From Bifidobacterium breve (lineage in GTDB: Bacteria; Actinomycetota; Thermoleophilia; Solirubrobacterales; Solirubrobacteraceae): DNA of 64,000 nt. Positions 42,063 through 50,074 of this stretch are shown here, in pieces (position 1 is the first letter of the stretch; every line of letters begins with the position of its first letter). Below the pieces are notes generated by a model. That model was not told the origin of the DNA, did no database searches, and saw nothing but the letters and a program-made list of their open reading frames with translations. The position numbers were made by a program, and so were the translations under genes. The stretch spans positions 62,001 to 126,000 of the forward strand of contig CAMCUD010000001.1 of assembly GCA_945878865.1 (NCBI GenBank). The letters run 5' to 3'.

Positions 42063-43075
42063 TGAGTTTTCCGGGGGACAACGGTCACACCCGCATGACC
42101 CCCTCCACCGCCTCACCGCTCCCTGCCGACGAAGCGACCTTCTCCGCGCTGGCCGAGCGTCATCGCCGCGAGCTGCACCTGCACTGCTACCGGATGCTGG
42201 CGTCCGTCCACGACGCCGAGGACGCCGTGCAGGAGACCTTCCTGCGGGCGTGGCGCTCGCGCGAGACGTTCGCCGGGCGCTCGACGTTCCGCGCCTGGCT
42301 GTACCGCATCGCCACGAACGCGGCGCTCGACATCATCGGCCGCCGCCCGTCGGTTCCCTCGGTCACCGAGGACGGCAACCGCGCCTTCGAGGTGCCGTGG
42401 CTCGAGCCGTACCCCGAGCAGCTGCTCGCCGCCCCCGCCGCCGACGAGCCCGAGGAAGTGGTCGCCTCGAGGGAGACGATCGAGCTCGCGTTCATCATCG
42501 CGGTGCAGCAGGTGCCACCGCAGGGCCGCGCCGCGCTGCTGCTCCGTGACGTGCTCGGCTGGTCGGCGGCCGACAGCGCGCAGCTGCTGGACATCTCGGT
42601 CGCAGCGCTGAACTCGTCGCTGCAGCGAGCGCGCGCGGTGCTGGGCGAGCACCTGCCCGCCGACCGCGTGGCCTGGAGTGCCGAGTACGACGCCGAGGAA
42701 CGCGAGCTGGTGGCGCGGTACGTCGACGCAAACGAGGACTACGACGAGGACGGGCTCCTCGCGCTGATCGCCGAGAACGCGCGGTGGGCGATGCCGCCGG
42801 ATCCGGTGTCGATCACCGGAGCGGCCGAGATGTGCTCGGCGTGGAAGGAAGGCGGCTTCGGCACGCCCGAGTTCGGCGAGCTTCGCTGCGTCGTGACGCG
42901 GGCCAACCTGCAGCCGGCGATCGGCGTGTACCGGCGGCGCGATGGTGAGGACGAGTACCGGCCGCTGGCGGTCGACGTGCTGCGGATGGCCAACGGTGTC
43001 GTGGCGGAGATCCTCACGTTCGTGCCGGGGCAGTTCGAGGCGCTGGGGCTGCCGGCGTCGTTGCCGCCGCGGTAG
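42062..43075 (+). CDS. ECF RNA polymerase sigma factor, SigG/SigX5-like, with SnoaL domain
   Basis: A 337-residue sigma factor. Region 2 is visible as HRRELHLHCYRMLASVHDAEDAVQETFLRAWR and region 4 as LPPQ-like GRAALLLRDVLGWSAADSAQ and ISVAALNSSLQRARAVL. The C-terminal 140 residues are an extra SnoaL-like domain (WAMPPDPVSITGAAEMCSAW to LTFVPGQFEALGLP), as in the group of ECF factors that work without a classical anti-sigma factor. The start at 42062 overlaps the CYTH stop; an ATG 11 codons later (42095) is the alternative. No anti-sigma gene is adjacent, in line with that group. Confidence 0.9.
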   Translation: MSFPGDNGHTRMTPSTASPLPADEATFSALAERHRRELHLHCYRMLASVHDAEDAVQETFLRAWRSRETFAGRSTFRAWLYRIATNAALDIIGRRPSVPSVTEDGNRAFEVPWLEPYPEQLLAAPAADEPEEVVASRETIELAFIIAVQQVPPQGRAALLLRDVLGWSAADSAQLLDISVAALNSSLQRARAVLGEHLPADRVAWSAEYDAEERELVARYVDANEDYDEDGLLALIAENARWAMPPDPVSITGAAEMCSAWKEGGFGTPEFGELRCVVTRANLQPAIGVYRRRDGEDEYRPLAVDVLRMANGVVAEILTFVPGQFEALGLPASLPPR

Positions 43076-43078
43076 CGA

Positions 43079-43465
43079 TCATCCGCGGCGGGCGGTCACC
43101 GCGGCGGCCGCGAGATACGTCGCGCCGAACAGCGCGCACACCGCGGTGAGCGTGTCGTCGACGTCACCCGCCGCGACCGTCACCAGCCACCAGGCCGGCA
43201 GGACTACGGCCATGACGTTGGCCACGGCCGCCGAGGTCCGCAGGTTGAGCGCCTGGGTACGCTCGTCGCCCAGCCCGCCTGCCACCTCGAGCGCCTGGCT
43301 GCGCCGCCGCCCGAAGTGCAGCAGACTGGCGAACGCTGCGAGATACGCGAACACGACCACGCCGGCGACCGGGCCGACGCCGATCGCGAACGCGGCGCCG
43401 CCGGCCGCCGCCAGCGCGAGCATGGCCAGGTACTGCCCCGTCGTGGATGTCTTGAGAGCGCTCAT
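43079..43465 (-). CDS. Small four-helix membrane protein
   Basis: A 128-residue protein with about four membrane helices (YLAMLALAAAGGAAFAIGVG, VAGVVVFAYLAAFASLLHFG, VANVMAVVLPAWWLVTVAAG and AVCALFGATYLAAAAVTA). It resembles the DUF2178-type proteins that are encoded next to a short XRE regulator in many bacteria and archaea. It overlaps that regulator gene by four bases (ATGA) and ends three bases from the ECF gene on the other strand. Function unknown. Confidence 0.8.
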   Translation of the reverse strand: MSALKTSTTGQYLAMLALAAAGGAAFAIGVGPVAGVVVFAYLAAFASLLHFGRRRSQALEVAGGLGDERTQALNLRTSAAVANVMAVVLPAWWLVTVAAGDVDDTLTAVCALFGATYLAAAAVTARRG

Positions 43466-43668
43466 GGCATGTCCTCCTCGTCGGGTTCAAAGATGTCCTC
43501 AACCGCCGCCCCGAAGAACCTCGCCATCGCGATGGCGAGTGGCAGCGAGGGGAGGTAGCGGCCATTCTCGATGGCGTTGATCGTCTGGCGGGATACCCCG
43601 AGGGCGCCGCCGAGCGCACCCTGGCTGAGGTCGCGTTCCTGACGGCGCGCCTTGACGTCGTTGCGCAT
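43462..43668 (-). CDS. Short XRE/Cro-CI type regulator
   Basis: A 68-residue DNA-binding protein made only of the HTH_3 domain: RNDVKARRQERDLSQGALGG, ALGVSRQTINAIENGRYLPS, then an acidic tail ending DEEDMP. It is translationally coupled to the membrane-protein gene. A 20-bp perfect palindrome overlaps its promoter immediately upstream, so it very probably represses itself. Such pairs are widespread, but the signal they sense is not known. Confidence 0.9.
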   Translation of the reverse strand: MRNDVKARRQERDLSQGALGGALGVSRQTINAIENGRYLPSLPLAIAMARFFGAAVEDIFEPDEEDMP

Positions 43669-43672
43669 CGCG

Positions 43673-43706
43673 GTGGAAAGCTAGCTTTCCACTGCGAAGT
43701 TGTCAA
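43673..43706 (-). promoter_or_regulatory. XRE promoter and operator
   Basis: On the minus strand TTGACA, 17 bases and TAGCTT lie nine bases before the XRE start codon. The perfect palindrome GTGGAAAGCTAGCTTTCCAC (43673-43692) covers the -10 element and is the likely XRE operator. The transcript would be leaderless or nearly so. Confidence 0.75.
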
Positions 43707-43849
43707 GCTTCCTTGTCACTCACCGGTCGCGATGACCACGACCTTCTGTTCGAGCCGCTCGCCCGCCGACGTCGCAACCCTGCCCGACCTGCTGGGGCCG
43801 GCGCGCGATCGCACGCGCGCAGCGGCGCGGTTCGTGAGTGACCCGCGCG

Positions 43850-43904
43850 ACAGCCGAACGTCGAAATGGTGTCGCTCTGGCGACACTTCCTCGACGTTCG
43901 CTGT
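43850..43904. repeat. Long imperfect hairpin in the gene-free stretch 43669-43944
   Basis: ACAGC(C)GAACGTCGA pairs with TCGACGTTCGCTGT, and after a small internal loop GTGTCGC pairs with GCGACAC around loop TCTG. There is no protein-coding gene here: the short ORF 43732-43920 has no plausible features. The hairpin has no T tract and its function is unknown; a small RNA, a nuclease-resistant end or a recombination site are possible. Apart from this, the XRE promoter and the tRNA terminator, I see nothing else in the stretch. Confidence 0.55.
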
Positions 43905-43944
43905 GCTCGGGGACGTCTGACGCCGGCGGACCACGCCGCGCAGA

Positions 43945-43972
43945 AAGCCCCGGCCGATGACGACCGGGGCTT
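43945..43972 (-). terminator. Intrinsic terminator of tRNA-Arg
   Basis: AAGCCCCGG and CCGGGGCTT form a perfect 9-bp stem with a 10-base loop. On the minus strand it ends CTTTC and lies nine bases beyond the 3' end of the tRNA. Confidence 0.85.
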
Positions 43973-43980
43973 CCGTTCCA

Positions 43981-44054
<74 letters not shown>

Positions 44055-44093
44055 AGGGGTCGGCAAGTGTAGCGCCAGTACAGTCCGCGCCCC

Positions 44094-44600
44094 ATGTCCC
44101 CCCGAACCCGCGCGATCGCCGGCAGTGTCGGCTTCATCTTCGTCGGCCCGTTCCTCGAGGCGTTCGTCGGCCCGTTCATCATCACCGGCGGATTCAAGGC
44201 CGGTGACGGCGCCCTCGATCACCCTGCCGCAAAGGCCGCCGGAATCGCGTTGATCGCCATCGGGCTCGTCGTCATCGCGGCGTGCTTCGTGCGGTTCGTC
44301 GCCGACGGGATCGGCACGCCGTCGCCGCTCGCGCCGACGCACCGGCTCGTCGCACGCGGGCCGTACCGGCATGTGCGCAACCCGATGTACGTCGCGACCG
44401 CGGCGATCATCGTCGGCGAGGGGCTGCTCATCGCCCGGCCGATCCTGCCGCTCGCCGCCGCGATCTACCTCGCCGCGATGGGGCTGCTCGTCCACCGCTT
44501 CGAGGAGCCGCTGCTGGCCCAGCGCTTCGGCGCCGCATGGGACGAGTACGCCGCGCACGTGCCTGCGTGGGTGCCTCGGGTCAGCCCCTGGCGCCCGTAG
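44094..44600 (+). CDS. Isoprenylcysteine carboxyl methyltransferase/phospholipid methyltransferase-like membrane protein
   Basis: A 168-residue integral membrane methyltransferase of the ICMT/PEMT superfamily. Membrane helices (GSVGFIFVGPFLEAFVGPFI, AAGIALIAIGLVVIAACFVR, IILPLAAAI-like) surround the SAM-binding C-terminal signature GPYRHVRNPMYVATAAIIVG followed by EEPLLAQRFGAAWDEYAAHV. Substrate is not known; bacterial members methylate lipids or isoprenoid compounds. A TACAGT -10 element lies nine bases before the ATG. Confidence 0.88.
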   Translation: MSPRTRAIAGSVGFIFVGPFLEAFVGPFIITGGFKAGDGALDHPAAKAAGIALIAIGLVVIAACFVRFVADGIGTPSPLAPTHRLVARGPYRHVRNPMYVATAAIIVGEGLLIARPILPLAAAIYLAAMGLLVHRFEEPLLAQRFGAAWDEYAAHVPAWVPRVSPWRP

Positions 44601-44610
44601 GCTGCGCGCC

Positions 44611-45024
44611 ATGCTCCGCGCGCTCACTGCCACCGCCGGCGTTCTCGCCGCCGCGCTCGCCACTGCCTCCCCCGCCACGTCAACCAGCGTGGCCGCCGAA
44701 TCGTTGACGGGCACCTGGAAGGGCACGCTCACGCAGCAGGACATGCCGAAGTTCACGGTGACGGCGACGATCCGGACGCTGGATCGCTCCAGCACGAAGA
44801 ACCCCGTGTTCTACGGCGCGCCGCTGCACTGCAAAGGCCATTGGCGCTTCCTCGATCGCGAGGGCAGCGTCTACCGGTTCCGCGAGACGATCACCTCAGG
44901 CCACAGCTCCAGCTGCAAGGGCACCGGCACGGTCAAGCTCACGTGGAAGGGCGGCGACCGGGCCCGCTACCGATTCAGCGGCGGCGGTGTCACGAGCGGC
45001 GGGACGCTCAAGCGCACGGGCTAG
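44611..45024 (+). CDS. Small secreted protein of unknown function
   Basis: A 137-residue exported protein. The start at 44611 gives a signal peptide (ALTATAGVLAAALATASPAT). The mature part (SLTGTWKGTLTQQDMPKFTV, then HCKGHWRFLDREGSVYRFRE and GTVKLTWKGGDRARYRFSGG) looks like a small lipocalin- or calycin-like beta barrel with two cysteines that may form a disulfide. It is encoded 10 bases after the methyltransferase gene. I do not recognise a named family. A bidirectional hairpin follows. Confidence 0.78.
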   Translation: MLRALTATAGVLAAALATASPATSTSVAAESLTGTWKGTLTQQDMPKFTVTATIRTLDRSSTKNPVFYGAPLHCKGHWRFLDREGSVYRFRETITSGHSSSCKGTGTVKLTWKGGDRARYRFSGGGVTSGGTLKRTG

Positions 45025-45033
45025 CGAACGCTC

Positions 45034-45068
45034 CTGACGAAAGGTCCGCCTGGCGACCCTTTCATCAG
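45034..45068. terminator. Bidirectional terminator between convergent genes
   Basis: CTGACGAAAGG pairs with CCTTTCATCAG with one mismatch, and GGTC/GACC continues the stem. A and T runs flank the GC part on both strands. It lies between the stop codons of the small secreted protein and the GGDEF-EAL protein. Confidence 0.75.
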
Positions 45069-45090
45069 CCGAATCGCCGGCCGGCGCGGG

Positions 45091-47622
45091 TTACGCCGCG
45101 CGCGGCTCGGTCGCCGCGCGGTCCGGGCGGCCCGCCGACGCGAACGCGATCGCCTCGTTGGCCGGCAGCGGCTTGCTGAAGAAGTAGCCCTGGCCGAGCT
45201 GACAGCCGAGCATCTTCAGCCGTGCGAGCTGCTCCTGCGTCTCGATGCCCTCGACGACGAAGTCCAGCCCCAGGCCCTTCGCCAGGGACGCGACGCTCGC
45301 GATGATCGTGCTGGCGTGCGGGTCCTCCCCGTCGATGAGCCGCCGGGCGAAGGACATGTCGAGCTTCAGGACGTCCAAAGGCAGGTCCTGCAGGTAGCTC
45401 AGCGACGAGTAGCCCGTGCCGAAGTCATCGAGCGAGATCTTCGCGCCGGTCGCCCGCAGCGCCTCCAGACGCGCGAGCTGCTCGGCCTCGCCGTCGAGCA
45501 GGACGCTCTCGGTGATCTCCAGCGTCAGCCGGCCGGCCGGGACGTTGAAGTCCTCCAGCGCCTGGCGGACGGTCGCACCGATCTGGGGGTCCTCGAGCTG
45601 GCGGGTTGAAAGGTTCACGCTGAGGTAGACGCCCGGGTGGATCTCCGCCGCCCACTTCGCCGACTCGCGCAGCACCCACGTGCCGATCTCGCCGATGATC
45701 CCCGAGTCCTCGGCCAGCGGGATGAACACGCCCGGCGGCACGAGGCCGTGGACGGGATGCTGCCAGCGCACGAGCGCCTCGAACGCGCGCAGGCGGTTGT
45801 TGGCCAGATCCACGATCGGCTGGAGGTACAGCCGCAGCTCGCCGCGCTGGGCGGCGCCCACGAGCTCGTCGGCCAGACGCAGCCGCTCGGAGATCTCCTC
45901 GCGCATCGAACCGTCGAACCGGGCGAACGTGCCACGCGCGCGGCGCTTGGCGGCGTACATCGCGGTGTCGGCGTCGCGCAGGAGGTCCTCGGGGGACTCG
46001 CCGCCCGTGCCGATCGCGATGCCGATGCTCGCGCTCACGGACATCCAGCGGCCGTCGACGGAGACCTGCTGGCCCAGGAGGAACTGGACGCGCTGGGCGA
46101 GCTGGTCGGCCTCGCTCTCGTCCTTCAGGCCCTCACAGAGGATCACGAACTCGTCGCCGCCGAACCGGGCGACGATGTCCATCGCGCGCATGCCGGTCGC
46201 CAGGCGCTCGCCGACCTGGGCGAGCATCCGGTCGCCGGTCTCGTGACCGAGCGCGTCGTTGGTGAGCTTGAAGTTGTCGAGGTCGAGCAGCAGCAGCGCG
46301 ATGACCTCCTTCGAGCGCCGGGTCCGCGCCTGCGCCGTCGCGACGTGCTCGAGCAGGAGCGCGCGGTTCGGCAGCCCCGTGAGCTCGTCGTGCAGCGCGC
46401 GGTACGCGAGATCCTTCTGGTGGCTGTCGCGCTCGATGACGCGCCCGAGCTGCACCCCGACCTGGTTGAGCACGCGCAGCAGCCGCGGCGAGGCCTGCAT
46501 CTTGTGGTCGGACATCACCTCGATGACACCGACGACCTCGTCGTTGACCTTCACCGGGAACGCGAGCGAGCCCACGATGCCGGCCTGCGCAGCCTGGCTG
46601 GCGTACGGGTACCCGCTCTCCTGCCGGACGTCGGCGCTCCACGCCGGGTTGCCGCTAACGATCACACGCCCCGGCAGGCCGACGCCCTTCGGCAGCGTGG
46701 CGCGCTTCGCCGTCTCGACGAACGACCCGAAGCGCGTGCGGTCGGCGACGTGCCAGATGTCCGTCGACTTCGCGCTGCCGTCCTGGTTGGACAGGTAGAC
46801 GTGGCCCAGCGGCCATTTGCCGTGGCGGCAGATGAGGTCCAGACAGCCCTGATACGCCGCGTCGATCGTCGCCGCGCTGTTGGCGGCTACGGCGATCTCC
46901 TCGAGCAGTGAGACCGTCGCCATCTCTTCGCGCATCCGCCGGGCGAGCGGCATGAAGATGAGGGCGGCGAGGATGATCAGCGCGCAGACGATGAGGCCGG
47001 TGGCGACGAAGAGGCTCCACGTCAGCGACTGCCCGGCGCTGACGCTCTCCTCCTCGTAGGCGCGGGAGGTCGCGTCGAGGTCGCGCAGGAGCGGGCCACG
47101 GGCGGCGGCGAGCACCCGGCGCACGGGCAGGTCGCCGAGCTGCGGATTCACGCGCTTGGAGACACGCTCGGCGGCATCGGTGAACGACGCGACCTGGGCG
47201 TCGAGCCCACGGCTCTCGCGGATCCGCTGCGCCGCGGCCGGCGGCGTCCCGGCGCCGAGGACCTCCGGGCGCTGGGTCAACAGCTCATAGTCGCTGCGCA
47301 TCGCCTGGACCGCCGACCGCAGCTCGGCGCGGTCACGGCGGCGACTGGCCTGCGTGGTGTCGGTCGCCAGACGCGCGGTGAGCAGCGCGATGCGCTGCGA
47401 GGCGGTCGCCTGACGCGCCGCGGTGCTCAGCGCCCGGGTCTCCCCCATGCGCGAGGACGCGTTGTGGCCCTGGACGACGTAGGCGCCGATCACGATCAGC
47501 GCGACGACGAGGAGGCTCAGGACGACGGGCAGCTCGAGCTGGCGCCGGGAGAGCTCGTCGGTCGACGTGTCGTTCGGCGTGAACTTGGGGAGGCGGAGCG
47601 AAAGGTGTGGGAGGCGCACCAC
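45091..47622 (-). CDS. Membrane GAF-GGDEF-EAL c-di-GMP enzyme
   Basis: An 843-residue inner-membrane protein. Two helices (VVLSLLVVALIVIGAYVVQG near residue 35 and LFVATGLIVCALIILAALIF near residue 215) frame a helical sensor region of the type-IV pili methyl-accepting type. A GAF domain follows (about 240-410). The GGDEF domain has GGDEF near residue 487 with the I-site RAMD five residues ahead. The EAL domain has FEALVRW near residue 612, then LEITESVLLDG, DDFGTGYSSLSYL and VVEGIETQEQL, all intact. Both synthesis and breakdown of c-di-GMP are therefore possible. Start is GTG after AAGGG. Confidence 0.94.
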   Translation of the reverse strand: MVRLPHLSLRLPKFTPNDTSTDELSRRQLELPVVLSLLVVALIVIGAYVVQGHNASSRMGETRALSTAARQATASQRIALLTARLATDTTQASRRRDRAELRSAVQAMRSDYELLTQRPEVLGAGTPPAAAQRIRESRGLDAQVASFTDAAERVSKRVNPQLGDLPVRRVLAAARGPLLRDLDATSRAYEEESVSAGQSLTWSLFVATGLIVCALIILAALIFMPLARRMREEMATVSLLEEIAVAANSAATIDAAYQGCLDLICRHGKWPLGHVYLSNQDGSAKSTDIWHVADRTRFGSFVETAKRATLPKGVGLPGRVIVSGNPAWSADVRQESGYPYASQAAQAGIVGSLAFPVKVNDEVVGVIEVMSDHKMQASPRLLRVLNQVGVQLGRVIERDSHQKDLAYRALHDELTGLPNRALLLEHVATAQARTRRSKEVIALLLLDLDNFKLTNDALGHETGDRMLAQVGERLATGMRAMDIVARFGGDEFVILCEGLKDESEADQLAQRVQFLLGQQVSVDGRWMSVSASIGIAIGTGGESPEDLLRDADTAMYAAKRRARGTFARFDGSMREEISERLRLADELVGAAQRGELRLYLQPIVDLANNRLRAFEALVRWQHPVHGLVPPGVFIPLAEDSGIIGEIGTWVLRESAKWAAEIHPGVYLSVNLSTRQLEDPQIGATVRQALEDFNVPAGRLTLEITESVLLDGEAEQLARLEALRATGAKISLDDFGTGYSSLSYLQDLPLDVLKLDMSFARRLIDGEDPHASTIIASVASLAKGLGLDFVVEGIETQEQLARLKMLGCQLGQGYFFSKPLPANEAIAFASAGRPDRAATEPRAA

Positions 47623-47689
47623 TCACCCTTATCGGCACGGCCCGCCGAAACTGGCGAGCTTTGCCGCCTCAGATTCGGCAGACGGCCGA

Positions 47690-48040
47690 TCAGGAGCCGG
47701 CGGCCGTGCCCCCGACGAGCTGGGTGAGGTCGGCCAGCTGGGCCTGGAGCCCGCCGCAGACCTCCTCGCAGAGCGCGTACACGCCGGGATCGGCGACCGA
47801 GTACCAGGCGCTCGTGCCCTCCTTGCGGCGGCTGACGATGCCGGCCTGCAGGAGCACGCCGAGGTGCTTGGACGTGTTCTGCTGGCTCGTGCCGAGCCGC
47901 TCGGTCAGCTGCGCCACGGAGAGCTCGCCGTCGCGCAGCTGGTCGAGGATGCGGATCCGGTTGGCGTCGCCGATGACGCGCAGGCGCGCGGCGATCAGCT
48001 CGGCGAGGTCCATCGGGATGGGTCGGGGAAGCGTGGTCAT
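47690..48040 (-). CDS. ArsR family transcriptional repressor
   Basis: A 116-residue winged-helix repressor (LIAARLRVIGDANRIRILDQ, then LSVAQLTERLGTSQQNTSKH). Cysteines are present only near the C-terminus (YALCEEVCGG), a C-x3-C pair that could sense thiol-reactive species through a disulfide or persulfide bridge. The start at 48040 follows an AAGGA ribosome site; the ORF-track GTG at 48061 overlaps the upstream gene. It lies at the 3' end of the rhodanese/MBL operon and probably represses it through the repeats at 49211 and 50048. Confidence 0.9.
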   Translation of the reverse strand: MTTLPRPIPMDLAELIAARLRVIGDANRIRILDQLRDGELSVAQLTERLGTSQQNTSKHLGVLLQAGIVSRRKEGTSAWYSVADPGVYALCEEVCGGLQAQLADLTQLVGGTAAGS

Positions 48041-48057
48041 GGCGGTCCTTCGCGGGT

Positions 48058-49176
48058 TCACCGGGTCGAGCAGCTGTTGCCGCCGGACTCCAGGTCGGGA
48101 TCGTAGGGGTGTCGGCCGGCGTTCACGGCGATGACGGCCTCGTAGTTGGCCGGGCGCGGCGGCATATCGGCGAGCAGGGCCTCGGCGAAGTCCGAGGGCT
48201 CGTCCAGCGCGAGCTCCGGCACCGTACGCCGGATCTCGCCCAGCGTCGCCGCGACGGGCCCCGCGGGGAGCCCTGGATGCGTGTGCCCGGGAAGCAGGAC
48301 GACGTCGTCGCCGAGCGCGAGAACCCGCTCGTGGAGCGTGCGGTGGAGCAGCCGGGCCATCTTGCGCGAACCCTCCGGATCGCCCTCCTGCAGATCCGGC
48401 CGCGCGATCCCGTCGACGAACAGCGAGTCGCCGCCGACGAGCGCGCGCTCGCCGACGAGCAGCCCGGTCATGTCGGTGGTGTGGCCGGGCAGGGAGATCA
48501 CGCGAATCGGGACTCCGCCAAGATCCAGCGCGTCGCCGTCGCGGATGGGCAGGACCTCGCTGGCGTACGTGACGCCGCGCTCAAGCGCGGCGGCGGGCAG
48601 ATGCAGCCGCGCGGCGGTGCGGTGGGCAAGCTCCCGCGCGCCCGAGAGGTGGTCGGCGTGCAGGTGGGTGTCGACGACGGCGACGATCTCCGCACCGACC
48701 TGCGCGGCGAACCCGATGTACGCCTCGGGGTCCGGTGCCGGGTCGACGACGAGGGCGCGCCCCCCGGCGGCGAGGACGTAGGAGAGGCATCCGCGGCCGG
48801 GCCGCTGGACCTGCAGCACCTCGAGGCCGTGGACGCCGACCTTGACCGGCGTGGCGCGCAGCAGGCGGATCCACCCGCGCATTCCGCCTTCGAGCACGGC
48901 GATGTCGGCGCCCTCAGCGGCGAGCGCCTGGGCGACGCGCTCGGCGGTGATTCCGCGGTTGCAGATCGCCACGACGGGGCCGTCGAGCATCGCCGCCACG
49001 CCGGCCGGGTCGGCGAGCGCCTCAGCCGCGGGCACGTGGCGCAGCGACGCCGACGGCGCCTCGATGACCCACGATGCATCGTCGCGGACGTCCAGCAGCG
49101 TCAGGGGCTCGTGCGCGTCGAGGCGATCGGCGAGCGCGGCTGGAGCGATCTGGACGGGAGCGGCGGTGGTGCGCAT
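48058..49176 (-). CDS. Rhodanese-metallo-beta-lactamase fusion, persulfide dioxygenase-like
   Basis: A 372-residue cytoplasmic protein. The N-terminal rhodanese domain (about 1-105) has the catalytic Cys in VVAICNRGITAERVA. The C-terminal metallo-beta-lactamase domain (about 110-340) has THLHADHLSGA, SLPGHTTDMTGLLVG, VGGDSLFVDGIARPDL and LLPGHTHPG, as in the ETHE1/Blh persulfide dioxygenases. It should oxidise or transfer sulfane sulfur, producing sulfite or thiosulfate. In the common order MBL is N-terminal; here the rhodanese precedes it. The start at 49176 is preferred over a codon six positions earlier because of the GAGGT site. Confidence 0.9.
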   Translation of the reverse strand: MRTTAAPVQIAPAALADRLDAHEPLTLLDVRDDASWVIEAPSASLRHVPAAEALADPAGVAAMLDGPVVAICNRGITAERVAQALAAEGADIAVLEGGMRGWIRLLRATPVKVGVHGLEVLQVQRPGRGCLSYVLAAGGRALVVDPAPDPEAYIGFAAQVGAEIVAVVDTHLHADHLSGARELAHRTAARLHLPAAALERGVTYASEVLPIRDGDALDLGGVPIRVISLPGHTTDMTGLLVGERALVGGDSLFVDGIARPDLQEGDPEGSRKMARLLHRTLHERVLALGDDVVLLPGHTHPGLPAGPVAATLGEIRRTVPELALDEPSDFAEALLADMPPRPANYEAVIAVNAGRHPYDPDLESGGNSCSTR

Positions 49177-49210
49177 GAAGGACCTCGCGGACAACGGGAT
49201 CTACAACTAT

Positions 49211-49226
49211 ACAACGAGTGGGTTGT
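49211..49226. promoter_or_regulatory. Putative ArsR operator, copy 1
   Basis: ACAAC-gagtgg-GTTGT, an inverted repeat with a six-base spacer, 35 bases before the rhodanese/MBL gene. On the minus strand TATAGT, a possible -10 element, lies at its edge. The same repeat and spacing occur at 50048-50063. Confidence 0.6.
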
Positions 49227-49231
49227 TCAAA

Positions 49232-50002
49232 CTAGACCGCGACTCCGGCCACCGTCGCGGCAGCCACCCCGACGGCGACCGCGGCGACGAGCGTCGCGAA
49301 GCCGCGACCCAGCGTCTTCAGCGGCAGGCGATCGGCCAGCGACGGGCCGGCCAGGGCACCGGCGATCGTGGCGCCGCCCATGACGAGCGCGACGGGCCAG
49401 TCCATCTCCCCACCCGCGGCGAGATGCGCCGCCAGCCCGGCCAGGGAGACGATGCCGACGATGACCATCGACGTGCCCATCGCCTCGCGCATGCCGAAGC
49501 TCAGCCAGACCGCGAGCACGGGGACCACCAGGAACCCTCCGCCCACGCCCACGAGCCCGGTGATCCCACCGACCAGCAGGCCGAGCGGGACGAGCACCTG
49601 CGCCCGCGCCTGCGGACACCCGCCGACCGCTGCGGCGGGCTGCCCCGCGCGCTGCCAGGTCGCTCGCGCCGCGAGCAGCATCACGCCGGCGAACACGAAG
49701 AGGAGCACCGCGCCGCCGACCGCCTGGTTCGCCACCGCACCGACGAGGCTGCCGGTGGCCGCGGCGCCCGCGAACCACGCTGCCGACGTCCAGCAGACCG
49801 CGCCGTGGCGGACCTGGACGGTGGCGCCGGTCGCCGCGGCGGCGGCGACCACGGCGAGGCTGACGGTCGTCGCCTCGTGGACATCGAGGCCGACGACGTA
49901 GACGAGCACGGGCACGGCGAGCACCGCCCCACCGCCGCCGACCATGCCGACGGCCAGGCCGATCGCGATCCCGAAGGGGATGGCGAGCAGGAGCTCGTTC
50001 AC
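49232..50002 (-). CDS. TauE/SafE family membrane exporter
   Basis: A 256-residue membrane protein with about eight helices and the two family half-repeats (GIAIGLAVGMVGGGGAVLAV and GLLVGGITGLVGVGGGFLVV). Members move sulfite, taurine-derived sulfonates or other organosulfur anions. Context with persulfide dioxygenase and ArsR suggests sulfite export after sulfide or persulfide oxidation. The start is GTG. The gene is followed by the rhodanese gene 55 bases downstream, with operators in front of both. Confidence 0.9.
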   Translation of the reverse strand: MNELLLAIPFGIAIGLAVGMVGGGGAVLAVPVLVYVVGLDVHEATTVSLAVVAAAAATGATVQVRHGAVCWTSAAWFAGAAATGSLVGAVANQAVGGAVLLFVFAGVMLLAARATWQRAGQPAAAVGGCPQARAQVLVPLGLLVGGITGLVGVGGGFLVVPVLAVWLSFGMREAMGTSMVIVGIVSLAGLAAHLAAGGEMDWPVALVMGGATIAGALAGPSLADRLPLKTLGRGFATLVAAVAVGVAAATVAGVAV

Positions 50003-50047
50003 GCTTTCACAACCGCACAGTGGTGCATACCACCACCATAGCGGAGA

Positions 50048-50063
50048 ACAACCCCGTGGTTGT
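50048..50063. promoter_or_regulatory. Putative ArsR operator, copy 2
   Basis: ACAAC-cccgtg-GTTGT, the same half-sites and spacing as 49211-49226, 46 bases before the TauE gene. A longer repeat TTCACAACC/GGTTGTGAA also spans the region. Confidence 0.6.
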
Positions 50064-50074
50064 GAAGATGGACC

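Noticed and set aside
43732-43920. 62-residue ORF between the XRE gene and the tRNA
   Set aside because: It runs through the long hairpin, has no ribosome site and shows no protein-like pattern.
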